NCBI RefSeq assembly: GCF_024206475.1
Contig: NZ_JAMBPR010000022.1
Location: 57,160 to 121,159 of the forward strand
Direction: 5' to 3'
From: Paraburkholderia sp. CNPSo 3274
Lineage (GTDB): Bacteria > Pseudomonadota > Gammaproteobacteria > Burkholderiales > Burkholderiaceae
Length of the DNA: 64,000 nt
A program made the translations under genes and the position numbers. Positions 8,272 through 16,577 of this stretch are shown here, one piece after another. Every line of letters begins with the position of its first letter. Within the stretch, counting starts at the first letter, position 1. A model generated the notes under the pieces. That model was not told where the DNA came from and made no database searches. It saw nothing but the letters and a program-made list of their open reading frames with translations.

Positions 8272-9174
8272 ATGAACCACCAGGCCATCGACACGCTGCT
8301 TGCCAGCATGAGCGAACCCACCGCCGGCGCGGCGAACCCGCGCACGAAGGCTATCGTCGATCGCATCGTGCGCGATCTGTTTTATACGGTCGAGGACTTC
8401 GACGTCTCGGCGAGCGAGTTCTGGACCGCCCTCAACTACCTGGCCGACGCCGGGCCGGAATTGGGCCTCATTGCCGCAGGCCTCGGCTTCGAACACTTTC
8501 TTGATATGCGGCTCGACGAGGCCGAGTCGATGCTGGGCCTTGAAGGCGGCACGCCGCGCACGATCGAAGGCCCGCTCTACGTGGCGGGCGCGCCGGAATC
8601 CACCGGCTACGCGCGGCTCGACAACGGCTCGTGCCCCGGCGAAACGCTCCTTATGCGTGGGCGGGTGCGCGGCGAAAACGGACAACCGGTTGCGGGCGCG
8701 CTCGTGGAGGTCTGGCACGCGAACCATCTCGGCAACTACTCGTACTTCGATCAGTCGCAGCCGCCGTTTCATCTGCGGGCGTCGATCCGCACCGACGCCG
8801 AAGGCCGCTACAGCTTCCGCAGCATCGTGCCGGTGGGCTACAGCGTGCCGCCCACTGGCAAGACGCAGCAGTTGCTCGACCAGCTCGGCCGTCACGGCCA
8901 CCGCCCCGCGCACATCCACTTCTTCGTTAGCGCGCCCAACCACCGCAAGCTGACCACGCAGATCAACATCGCAGGCGACCCGCACCTCTGGGACGACTTC
9001 GCGTTCGCCACGCGTGAGGGGCTCGTACCCGCCGTCAAGCGTCAAGACGCGGGCGACGGCAAGCCGTTGGGCATCGAGGGCGAATTCGCGCTCATCGACT
9101 TCGACTTCAGGCTCAGCCGCGAGCGGGAAGCGGCGCCGAGCACCGAAATCGAACGCCTGCGCGCCGCCGCATAG
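8272..9174 (+). CDS. catA: Catechol 1,2-dioxygenase (intradiol)
   Basis: Opens the catechol made by the hydroxylase to cis,cis-muconate, the first step of the beta-ketoadipate route; 300 residues. ATG 8272 follows GAAGGAGACC, and a frame reaching back to 8230 would overlap the dmpP end. The non-haem Fe(III) ligands are visible: Y156 (GNYSYFD), Y190 (VPVGY), H214 and H216 (RPAHIHFF), with the 24- and 26-residue spacing of known enzymes. The N-terminal helical linker/dimer domain and the C-terminal beta sandwich are complete. Its place in a dmp-type operon, where many organisms carry an extradiol 2,3-dioxygenase, commits this operon to ortho cleavage. Confidence 0.96.
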   Translation: MNHQAIDTLLASMSEPTAGAANPRTKAIVDRIVRDLFYTVEDFDVSASEFWTALNYLADAGPELGLIAAGLGFEHFLDMRLDEAESMLGLEGGTPRTIEGPLYVAGAPESTGYARLDNGSCPGETLLMRGRVRGENGQPVAGALVEVWHANHLGNYSYFDQSQPPFHLRASIRTDAEGRYSFRSIVPVGYSVPPTGKTQQLLDQLGRHGHRPAHIHFFVSAPNHRKLTTQINIAGDPHLWDDFAFATREGLVPAVKRQDAGDGKPLGIEGEFALIDFDFRLSREREAAPSTEIERLRAAA

Positions 9175-9232
9175 CGGGCGCATGCGTCATGCAGGCCAGG
9201 CGGGCGGCCGCCGCATTCTGGGAGGAACGGTG

Positions 9233-9622
9233 ATGAAGATCGTCAGGCAAGACGCATGGACCTGCACACTCGAATTGATCGAGCGCCTTTCGTCCGGGGC
9301 CGCCATGCGCGCGGCGCCCTGCACGCCAACGCGCACGGTAACATGTAACGCCGCGCGCATGGAGTTCGTGGAGCGACTCTCGCCCACGATCGTCACGTTC
9401 AACTGGCGCGACGCGACTTCGGGATGCTACGGCGAGCAGCTCTGGCACCTCACCACCGCGCGCGCCCGCGCCAGTTGCATGCTGAGCGGTGCGCCAATCC
9501 GCAGAGGCAGCGCGGTTTATCGCCCGCGCCTGCGCGGGCGACGGGCCGCCAACGCGGACTGGATCGTACTTGCGGCGACGATCGACCGTATCGAAGGCGA
9601 GTCGTCCGGCTCAATCGATTAG
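9233..9622 (+). CDS. DUF3331-like protein, last gene of the phenol operon
   Basis: Encodes 129 residues; GGAGGAACGGTG lies just before ATG 9233 (GTG 9230 is also possible). The N-terminal half is rich in Arg, Cys and Thr. The second half (VTFNWRDATSGCYGEQLWHL, MLSGAPIRRGSAVYRPR, ANADWIVLAATI) resembles the small soluble DUF3331 proteins found almost only in Burkholderia and relatives. No enzyme motif, signal peptide or membrane segment is seen. It lies 58 bp after catA on the same strand, so co-transcription with phenol catabolism is likely. Function is unknown, and the family call rests on my recollection of its motifs. Confidence 0.7.
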   Translation: MKIVRQDAWTCTLELIERLSSGAAMRAAPCTPTRTVTCNAARMEFVERLSPTIVTFNWRDATSGCYGEQLWHLTTARARASCMLSGAPIRRGSAVYRPRLRGRRAANADWIVLAATIDRIEGESSGSID

Positions 9623-9690
9623 CAGATCAACATAAATCAGCATGACGTAGAGCGAAAAGAGGATTCGGCGACAGCGGTTGATCGCCTTCC

Positions 9691-9789
9691 GTGTTTGGCC
9701 TGCAAGGCAGCGTGCTCTACGCGTTCGGCAATGTGACAGGCAATTTCCAGGCGGGCAAGCTTGCTCAAGCGAATACGGCAATGGGCAGA
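9691..9789 (+). pseudogene. Short remnant of a Porin_4 outer-membrane porin
   Basis: About 33 codons on the plus strand read FGLQGSVLYAFGNVTGNF, then QAGKLAQANTAMG. This looks like the interior strand-loop of Gram-negative porins (GGxMYAFGNVAGNF type). There is no start, signal peptide or further porin sequence on either side. It overlaps, in antisense, the end of the small gene at 9765-10019. I read it as a leftover of a porin gene once downstream of the phenol operon. Confidence 0.5.
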
Positions 9790-10019
9790 ACGCCCATCGA
9801 AACCCGCGATTCGTGCGGCGGGAAGATATACCAGCCGCCATCGTCGTGACGGAAAAAGAACATACCGACTTCGCCCACGGCACAAACCGTACTGACATAG
9901 ACGCAAGACCGCCGCCTCCTCGCGCCGTGAGCATGCCGCGTGATGCACAACTGCATCTCTGGTTGCAATGCGAGCCATTTTTCGGCCATGGCTCGCAATG
10001 ACACTGGTTTCCCGTACAT
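9765..10019 (-). CDS. Small hypothetical protein with RHDDGGW motif
   Basis: An 84-residue reading frame starting at ATG 10019, preceded by a good AAGGAGACGAAG ribosome binding site. The sequence begins MYGKPVSLRAMAEKWLALQP and contains MFFFRHDDGGWYIFPP near the end. I associate this motif with short unannotated Burkholderia proteins of unknown function. There is no signal peptide or membrane segment. The 3' end overlaps the porin scrap on the other strand, so the last residues (VSMGVLPIAVFA) may be acquired rather than native. A large palindrome lies about 275 bp upstream. Confidence 0.5.
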   Translation of the reverse strand: MYGKPVSLRAMAEKWLALQPEMQLCITRHAHGARRRRSCVYVSTVCAVGEVGMFFFRHDDGGWYIFPPHESRVSMGVLPIAVFA

Positions 10020-10294
10020 CTTCGTCTCCTTTCCGGCTCGCATGGCATTCGTCTGGCTCATGGCCGGCGAACTGGATAGCCGGTTGCCGTATTGATCGAA
10101 CCGCCAGCGGCACTCTATGCAATGCAACAGACATGCCAAGTCTCCCCTGGCTGGGGAAGCTCGCGTGGTCGCCGCGCTGTGATGCCGGTGGGCTCGGCCT
10201 GCGCGGCGCCGGCGAGGCGGGTCACCGAGGAACAGAGGGCTGTTAGCGGATCGCGGGGTTTGATGAAATGAGCGAATACTGCCGGCAATGGCCC

Positions 10295-10326
10295 GCCATC
10301 GCTTCATCAATTGATGAAGCGATGGC
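10295..10326. repeat. 32-bp perfect palindrome
   Basis: The half site GCCATCGCTTCATCAA (10295-10310) is followed at once by its exact reverse complement (10311-10326), with no spacer. It lies in the 345-bp gap between the LysR gene stop (10365) and the start of the small gene (10019), 38 bp past the LysR stop. A zero-loop symmetric site is more like a dimeric regulator operator than a terminator, and no T-run follows on either strand. I recognise nothing else in 10020-10364. Confidence 0.85.
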
Positions 10327-10364
10327 ACGAGCAGTCTGTGGAGGTTCATCCTCGAAATCGACAG

Positions 10365-11291
10365 CTAGTTTCCCGTTGCAGCAGTGCGCAAACGCTCCGC
10401 CCTTGTCTCCGATATCTTGAGGATGCAATGAATTAAATACTCTGCCGGTTTTGTAAGCTGCGCGTCGGGCGGCGAAAGGAGAAAGAGTTGCAACGGCGGA
10501 GGAGGAGGCTCGATTGGCAACTCTACGAAAGACCGCCCCACGACCGTATCAGTAAGCGCGAGAAGATTAAGCGAGAGCACGGCATCCGAATTCAGCGCAA
10601 GCGCGTAATAGAGCGAATACGAAGTACAAAGGGTGATCCGTTCTGGCGGCGCGAGGCCCGCATTCTGGAACATGCCGCGGACGAAGGCAGGATAGCTGGC
10701 GGTGACATCGGTGTGAATCCATTCGGCATCCTGCAGATCGGCCAGATCTTTTGCGCCTGAGAATTTTCCATGCGCACGCGTAACCAGCACCGAATCGAAT
10801 GCGAAAAGCGCTTTGACTATCCCCGGTGCTTCCCCGCGATTCACGGGGAAGGCCGCCAATGCGATGTCGATGGTCCGGTTGCCCAGCCGCTCGGTCAGTT
10901 GATTGAACTCGAGTTCGCGAAACTCGACAGTCACGCGGGGCCAATGCCGGCGGAATTCGACGAAAGCTTCCACGAGCCCGGCCATACCCGCAAGCGGCGT
11001 CACACCGACGACCAACCTCCCTTCGCGTTGGCCTCTCAAATGTCCGAGATCTTCTTCGGCGCGCTCTAGTTCACGGACGATGTTGCGTGCCCGTTGCAGC
11101 AACGTCATGCCTTCCGCAGTCGGTGCCATGCCCCAGGGGTGCCGTTCAAGCAATTGAACGCCGCACTCGTTTTCCAGTTCACGAATCGCCCGGGTGACGG
11201 CCGGCTGCGTCAGGTGCAGTCGCCGCGATGCACCGTGGATGCTGCCCGTTTCGGCGGTTTCGATCAGGGCGCGCAGTTGCTGTATTTTCAT
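10365..11291 (-). CDS. LysR-family transcriptional regulator
   Basis: A 308-residue LTTR. The N-terminal winged helix-turn-helix occupies about 1-60 (LRALIETAETGSIHGASRRL, then LTQPAVTRAIRELE). The effector-binding domain spans about 90-300 and opens with GRLVVGVTPLAGMAGL. It is divergent from the amidohydrolase gene at 11409 across a 117-bp gap, the usual LTTR arrangement for controlling the facing operon. The inducer is not predictable, but a conjugated amide or carboxylate substrate of the amidohydrolase/transporter set would fit. I could not pick out a clear T-N11-A box. Confidence 0.9.
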   Translation of the reverse strand: MKIQQLRALIETAETGSIHGASRRLHLTQPAVTRAIRELENECGVQLLERHPWGMAPTAEGMTLLQRARNIVRELERAEEDLGHLRGQREGRLVVGVTPLAGMAGLVEAFVEFRRHWPRVTVEFRELEFNQLTERLGNRTIDIALAAFPVNRGEAPGIVKALFAFDSVLVTRAHGKFSGAKDLADLQDAEWIHTDVTASYPAFVRGMFQNAGLAPPERITLCTSYSLYYALALNSDAVLSLNLLALTDTVVGRSFVELPIEPPPPPLQLFLLSPPDAQLTKPAEYLIHCILKISETRAERLRTAATGN

Positions 11292-11408
11292 AATGTGGAA
11301 TAACGTGCGGTTTTGGTATTCAGATGCAAGTTTTTGATTTTTTATTTTGACCGATCGTTCGTAGTCTACGCCCTGGATTCTGAGAAACGCCAGCAGGAGG
11401 CAAAACTA

Positions 11409-12620
11409 ATGACCCGAGCGACGACGCCCCCCGAAACGCTGCAATACGCCGAACTAGTGGAAGCATTGCGCCGTCACGAAGCACAATTCATTCAAATCCG
11501 CCACGACATCCACGCCCATCCCGAACTGGGCTTCGCGGAGAAGCGCACTTCTGCCCTCGTTGCCGAACAGCTCGCGCAATGGGGCTACGAGGTGACGACA
11601 GGCATTGGCGGCACGGGTGTCGTCGGGACGATCAAGCGCGGCGACTCGCCACGCGCCATCGGCCTGCGCGCCGACATGGACGCCCTGCCGATCCAGGAAG
11701 CGACGGGCCTGCCCTACGCGAGCACCGTTGCCCAAACGATGCACGCCTGCGGCCACGACGGGCACACCGCGGTCCTGCTCGCCGCCGCGCACCACCTCGC
11801 TACGCAGGGACAATTCGACGGCACGCTCAACGTCATTTTTCAGCCCGCCGAGGAGGGCCTTGGTGGCGCCTCACGCATGATCGACGATGGCCTTTTTCAA
11901 CGATTTCCCTGTGATCAGGTCTTCGCCCTGCACAACGCACCCGGCCTCCCGGTCGGCCATTTCGCGGTGCGTCACGGCTGCATGCTGGCGTCGTCCGACA
12001 CCGTGACGATCACCGTCACGGGTCGCGGCGGGCATGGTGCGATGCCTCATCTCGCGAGCGATCCGGTCGTTGCGGCAGCAAGCATCGTCATGGCGCTTCA
12101 ATCGATCGTCGCGCGCAATGTCGAACCGACGCGCGCAGCGGTGGTGACGGTCGGCTCGATTCACGCGGGCAAGGCGGCTAACGTGATTCCTGCGACGGCC
12201 ACGCTGGAGCTTTCGGTGCGTGCACTCGACAGCGAAACGCGCGATACGCTCGAGGCGCGCATCCGCAGCATCGCCGAACTGCAAGCGCAGTCGTACGGCT
12301 CGACTGCAACGGTCGACTACCACGCGGTCTCGCGCCCCCTCGTCAACGACCGGGCGGCAACCGATCACGCGATCGCCACCATCGAGGCACTCGTGGGCAA
12401 GGGGGCACTGACGATGATGCCCGACGCCCTGATGGGCAGCGAGGACTTCTCGTGGATGACCGAGGCGCTGCCGGGCTGCTACGTGCTGCTTGGTAACGGC
12501 GTCGGCCAGACGGGCGGCTGCCTCGTTCACAACCCGGGTTACGACTTCAACGACGCCGCGCTCAGCTGGGGCGCGGCCTGGTTTGTCGCGTTGACCGAAC
12601 GCTACTTGCGCACTGAATAA
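11409..12620 (+). CDS. M20D-family amidohydrolase (hippurate/N-acyl-amino-acid hydrolase type)
   Basis: A 403-residue metallopeptidase-fold enzyme that hydrolyses an amide bond to release a carboxylic acid and an amine or amino acid. Start ATG 11409 follows AGGAGGCAAAACTA. Family motifs: HDIHAHPELGF near the N-terminus, the metal site MHACGHDGHTA, EEGLGG, and the C-terminal MGSEDFSWM. The dimerisation insert (VTGRGGHGAMPHLASDPVV) is present. It starts a plus-strand cluster with a porin, a BON protein and an MFS carrier and faces a LysR regulator, suggesting uptake and use of one conjugated substrate. The substrate cannot be named. Confidence 0.92.
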   Translation: MTRATTPPETLQYAELVEALRRHEAQFIQIRHDIHAHPELGFAEKRTSALVAEQLAQWGYEVTTGIGGTGVVGTIKRGDSPRAIGLRADMDALPIQEATGLPYASTVAQTMHACGHDGHTAVLLAAAHHLATQGQFDGTLNVIFQPAEEGLGGASRMIDDGLFQRFPCDQVFALHNAPGLPVGHFAVRHGCMLASSDTVTITVTGRGGHGAMPHLASDPVVAAASIVMALQSIVARNVEPTRAAVVTVGSIHAGKAANVIPATATLELSVRALDSETRDTLEARIRSIAELQAQSYGSTATVDYHAVSRPLVNDRAATDHAIATIEALVGKGALTMMPDALMGSEDFSWMTEALPGCYVLLGNGVGQTGGCLVHNPGYDFNDAALSWGAAWFVALTERYLRTE

Positions 12621-12716
12621 CCCCAGGCACGTCAGGTGATGGACCGCTGTCACTTGTCGCCCACGCGAGTCGCCGCCTTTCCTTTGCAGTTTCTGACCAA
12701 CCACAAGAGCCTATAG

Positions 12717-13961
12717 ATGTCAGCACGCAGCCTTCGGCAACATTTCTCCACCGATAACAAACGGGCCAACGAACAACGGAAGCGCTTTTCACGAGGCGCG
12801 CTGCGTGTCGGCTACGCCGCAACGCTCTGCGCGGTGAGCCAGGTGGCCTCAGCCCAGGCATCGAATCTGTTCTTCAACGACTACTTCCAGGGCGTGCCGT
12901 ACGCGACAACCGATGCGTATACGCCGGGGCTCAGGCTCTATGGCGTGGTCGACGAAGCAATCGGCTTTACCAGGGGCGCCCAAACCGCCTTCGTTCAGCA
13001 AAGCGGCGGCGAGTGGACTTCAAAATTCGGCATGTACGGCGTCGAGGATCTCGGCGGCGGCTACCGTGTACGCTTCGCACTCGAAAATGGGTTCGACGCC
13101 TCCAACGGACAACTCGGCACCGCGAGCACCATGTTCAACCGCGAAGCGTGGATTGCGCTTGGCTCCGCGAAAACCGGCGAAGTGAAGCTGGGCCTGCAGG
13201 ATGCCGTCGGCGTGCCACTCTTCGTAGACGTGTTCGGCGAGGTGCTGTCGATTTCGACGGTTGCCTATCTGGCCGGATGGACCTACGACCTCGGACCGGG
13301 CGCCAGCTATCAGCCGTTGCACATCTCCAACGCGATTAGCTACTCGTCGCCGTGGTACGGGCCGTTCAATGCGCAGGTCCTCGTGCAGACGCACACCCAG
13401 GATTCGACTGCGCCGACACTGACCAACCGGTCCGTCGCGGTCAATTACTTCGACGGCCACCTGTTCGGGACGATCAGCTATTTCGGCAACTATGCGGTCA
13501 ACGGGCTCAATCCCTCGCAGTACGTGCGCACCGACAACATCGCCGGCGGCGTGCTCTACGATAGTGGACACTACGTGCTCTCCGCGGGCTACAGCTTCCT
13601 CGCGCCGCGGCTCGACGGCGACCGTGTTGCTTCCACTTATACGCTTGGCGCGATCTACCGCTACCAGAAGCGCAACGACTTTCGCGCAGAAGTGGTGTAC
13701 CGCACCGTCGGCGGCTGGGTCGATCACTCGTACGGCGTGACGCTCGGCTATGACTACAACCTGTCCAAACGCACAGCCCTCTACGTGCGCGGCTCGGTCA
13801 TCCATAACATCGGCACTGCGCCCACCTATAGCCACTATCCCTACCCTTACACGCAACAGCCCACGCTCGACAGCATCAACAATGCATACGCGGGTCAAAA
13901 CGGTACGGAGTTCTACAAGACGCCGCACGTTGTGCTGCTCGGCATGTATCACAAATTTTGA
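12717..13961 (+). CDS. Outer-membrane porin (Porin_4 family)
   Basis: A 414-residue trimeric-type general porin. The N-terminus holds a signal sequence ending around VSQVASAQA. The mature part opens with a family-like segment (LRLYGVVDEAIGFTRG) and alternates beta strands. The last residues (VVLLGMYHKF) end in the aromatic F that the BAM complex recognises. ATG 12717 gives an unusually long leader of about 47 residues, so the real start may be an internal alternative codon. It follows the amidohydrolase by 96 bp and precedes a small BON gene, probably as part of the same uptake cluster. Confidence 0.92.
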   Translation: MSARSLRQHFSTDNKRANEQRKRFSRGALRVGYAATLCAVSQVASAQASNLFFNDYFQGVPYATTDAYTPGLRLYGVVDEAIGFTRGAQTAFVQQSGGEWTSKFGMYGVEDLGGGYRVRFALENGFDASNGQLGTASTMFNREAWIALGSAKTGEVKLGLQDAVGVPLFVDVFGEVLSISTVAYLAGWTYDLGPGASYQPLHISNAISYSSPWYGPFNAQVLVQTHTQDSTAPTLTNRSVAVNYFDGHLFGTISYFGNYAVNGLNPSQYVRTDNIAGGVLYDSGHYVLSAGYSFLAPRLDGDRVASTYTLGAIYRYQKRNDFRAEVVYRTVGGWVDHSYGVTLGYDYNLSKRTALYVRGSVIHNIGTAPTYSHYPYPYTQQPTLDSINNAYAGQNGTEFYKTPHVVLLGMYHKF

Positions 13962-14003
13962 GTGGCTCGCGCTACGCACGTCCATCGACTGAGGAAAAAC
14001 ACC

Positions 14004-14381
14004 ATGACGATTCGCCAGCTCACCCGGCTCCCAGCCCTCCTGCTCTTGACCTTATGCGCGAATGTCGGGGCGCAGGGAGCAAGCGCCACTGCGGCGACGG
14101 CCGCCGCGACGGGCACATCCGTTGCAGCCGCGTCCGTGCCAACCGACAAGCAGTTGGCCGCCGACGTACGCCACGCACTACGCGACGCGCGCAAGCAAGG
14201 CCTGAAGTCGACGTACATACGCGTGCGCGCCCACAACGGTGCAATCACGCTGACCGGTGTCGTCGCAAGCGACAACCAGATCTCACTGGCTACGTCTGTC
14301 GCTAACAGCGTGAACGGCGTGCGTTCGGTGACAAGCAAGATCGAAATACGCGCCAACACGGGCCTGAACGGCAACCAGTAA
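14004..14381 (+). CDS. Small secreted BON-domain protein
   Basis: A 125-residue protein from ATG 14004 (GAGG nine bases upstream). The signal peptide (LPALLLLTLCANVGAQG) is followed by an Ala/Thr-rich linker and one BON domain (DKQLAADVRHALRDARKQGL ... RAHNGAITLTGVVASDNQIS ... VNGVRSVTSKIEI). BON proteins are periplasmic and thought to bind phospholipid or peptidoglycan interfaces. A second, related small BON gene lies at 32227-32589. It sits between the porin and the MFS gene, hinting at an envelope role in the same cluster. Confidence 0.85.
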   Translation: MTIRQLTRLPALLLLTLCANVGAQGASATAATAAATGTSVAAASVPTDKQLAADVRHALRDARKQGLKSTYIRVRAHNGAITLTGVVASDNQISLATSVANSVNGVRSVTSKIEIRANTGLNGNQ

Positions 14382-14445
14382 GTGTCGCAGCGCGCGGCAC
14401 GATACATCTGACGCGCGCCCACGCCCCTTTTACAGCAGCCTCAAC

Positions 14446-15729
14446 ATGAATGCAGTCAACGCCAGCGCAACGAGCGCAACGCGCACGCGTCGCTCGACGG
14501 TCGTCGCGGCCGCAGTCGGCAACGGCCTCGAGTTCTTCGATTTCACGGTCTATAGCTTCTTCGGGCCGATCATCGGCAAGCTGTTCTTTCCTGCCGACGA
14601 CGAGTTCGCCTCGCTACTGATGTCGCTCGCCGCCTTTGGTGTCGGGTTCGTCATACGTCCGCTCGGCGGCATCGCGATCGGTATCTTCGCGGACCGCGCG
14701 GGCCGCAAGCCCGCGTTGCTCCTGACGGTCGCGATGATGGCGCTCGGCACCGGCCTCATCGGCCTTGCGCCCAGCTACGAACAGATCGGCATTGCAGCCC
14801 CCTTGTTAATCGTACTGGGCCGCCTGCTCCAGGGCTTTTCGGCCGGTGGCGAAGTCGGCGCGGCAACCACACTGCTGATGGAATCGGGCAACACCGGACA
14901 GCGGGGCGCGCTGGTGAGCTGGCAGATGGCAAGCCAGGGCGGCGCCGCGCTCGCGGGCGCCCTGATCGCGGTGTCGCTCTCGAAATCACTAACCCACAGT
15001 CAACTCATCGATTGGGGATGGCGGGTGCCGTTTCTGATCGGGCTCGCGATCGGGCCAGTTGGATTCTTCCTGCGCGCGCGCATCGAGGACACCTCGCAGC
15101 AGCTTCGTCCACGTGCGCACGGCTCCGCGAAATTGCGCCATCGCCTTCCGCTGCGGCAGATCGTTGCGGGCGTAATGCTGGTTGTCGGCGGCACGGCCAC
15201 GATGTACACGATCGTGTTCTTTCTGCCAGCCTTTCTCACGCTGACGCTTGGCATGCCGCCCGCCACGGCTTCGCTGAGCGGTTGCGCAGCCGGTGCCATC
15301 CTGCTGGTCGGCTCGCCGCTCGCGGGCAAGCTGGCAGATCGCGTGGCGTCGCGCAAGCAACTCCTCACCAGTACGTCCGTTGCGTCGCTCCTCGCCCTGC
15401 CACTTGCGTTTTGGGCAATCGCGACCTTGCCTTCAATGGCCACCGTGCTCGCGGCAGTCTTCGTCCTGGTTGGCCTGATGACGTTGTCGACTCCAGCCGG
15501 TTTCCTGATGATCCTGGAAGCGCTGCAGCCCGAAGTGCGGGCAACTGCGCTTGGCATCATCTATGCGGTCGGAGTGAGCTTGTTCGGCGGGTTCGCGCCG
15601 TTCACAGTGGGCGCGATATGGCGTGCGACCGGAAGCTTCTACGCTCCGGCATGGTATGTAATGGGCTGTGGATGTCTCAGCCTGCTGGGTCTGCTGCTGT
15701 TCAGAGAAGCCCCTCCTTCCGGACATTAA
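14446..15729 (+). CDS. MFS transporter, metabolite:H+ symporter (MHS) type
   Basis: A 427-residue inner-membrane carrier with about 12 hydrophobic segments. MHS-subfamily marks are the N-terminal VGNGLEFFDFTVYSFFGP, the loop 2-3 motif GIFADRAGRKPALL, and GRLLQGFSAGGEVGAATTLL. The central loop is basic (RIEDTSQQLRPRAHG). Members import organic acids such as shikimate, alpha-ketoglutarate, citrate or aromatic acids. As the last gene of the LysR-controlled cluster it probably imports the substrate or product of the amidohydrolase. It converges with azoR. Confidence 0.92.
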   Translation: MNAVNASATSATRTRRSTVVAAAVGNGLEFFDFTVYSFFGPIIGKLFFPADDEFASLLMSLAAFGVGFVIRPLGGIAIGIFADRAGRKPALLLTVAMMALGTGLIGLAPSYEQIGIAAPLLIVLGRLLQGFSAGGEVGAATTLLMESGNTGQRGALVSWQMASQGGAALAGALIAVSLSKSLTHSQLIDWGWRVPFLIGLAIGPVGFFLRARIEDTSQQLRPRAHGSAKLRHRLPLRQIVAGVMLVVGGTATMYTIVFFLPAFLTLTLGMPPATASLSGCAAGAILLVGSPLAGKLADRVASRKQLLTSTSVASLLALPLAFWAIATLPSMATVLAAVFVLVGLMTLSTPAGFLMILEALQPEVRATALGIIYAVGVSLFGGFAPFTVGAIWRATGSFYAPAWYVMGCGCLSLLGLLLFREAPPSGH

Positions 15730-15799
15730 GACGCCGCGCGGCGATCCGTACCCGTTGAGCCGCGCTGTCGGCAATTATCAGGAGTTGCCGTGAGTCCCG

Positions 15800-16396
15800 T
15801 TATGCTGCAGCGATCGCGTCGCGTGCGCCAGCGAGTGCTGCGCTGGCTACGTCCGGGCCCATAGCCAAGCCTTCGGCGTAGATAAACGTCACGTCGGTCA
15901 TGCCGAGGAAGCCAAGGAAGGTTTGCAGATACGACGTATGGGTGTCGTCCGGCGAGCCGACATACTGGCCGCCGCGAGTCGTTACGACGAAGACCTTCTT
16001 GCCCGTCACGAAACCTTCAGCGCCCTCGGCTTTGTACTGGAACGAAATGCCGGCGCGAGAGATAAAGTCGAAGTACGTCTTCAGTTGCGACGAAATTCCG
16101 AAGTTGTACATTGGTGCGCCGATCACGATGATGTCGGCCGCCTGCAGCTCCGCGATGAGCGCCTCGCTTCGCGCAGAAATGGCCGCTTGTTCCGGCGTGC
16201 GCTGGTCAGCCGGCGTAAAGAACGCGCTGAGGATCGAATCGTCGAGGTGAGGCAGCGGCTTCGCCTGCAGATTACGGACGACGAGTTGCGCGCCCGGATT
16301 CGACTGTTGCAGCTTTTCGGTCAGTTCGTTGGCGAGCAAGGTCGATTGGGCGCCTTGCGAGCGGGCTGCCGAGTTTATTTGCAGGATCGTGGTCAT
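15800..16396 (-). CDS. azoR: FMN-dependent NADH-azoreductase
   Basis: A 198-residue flavodoxin-fold quinone/azo/nitro-reductase, the standard AzoR length. Visible are the FMN phosphate loop (INSAARSQGAQSTLLANEL), the mid-protein IVIGAPMYNFGISSQLKTYFD motif region and the second flavin-contacting loop VVTTRGGQY. Such enzymes reduce quinones and azo or nitro aromatics with NADH and are often LysR-controlled. A LysR gene lies 180 bp upstream on the same strand. Confidence 0.93.
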   Translation of the reverse strand: MTTILQINSAARSQGAQSTLLANELTEKLQQSNPGAQLVVRNLQAKPLPHLDDSILSAFFTPADQRTPEQAAISARSEALIAELQAADIIVIGAPMYNFGISSQLKTYFDFISRAGISFQYKAEGAEGFVTGKKVFVVTTRGGQYVGSPDDTHTSYLQTFLGFLGMTDVTFIYAEGLAMGPDVASAALAGARDAIAAA

Positions 16397-16577
16397 GACA
16401 GGTTGCTTGCCCTTTGAAGGGGCGGTTGACTAAAGGAGTTCCAACAGTACCGATATCCCGCGTGACGCGGTAGAGCCATATCGGGTGACTCTGTGTCGCC
16501 GAATTTGCAACGCGACTGGCAACCTCGGTCCTCAATCCAATCGACACGGCTACAACGCACCGGTCAGGACCGTGAGC

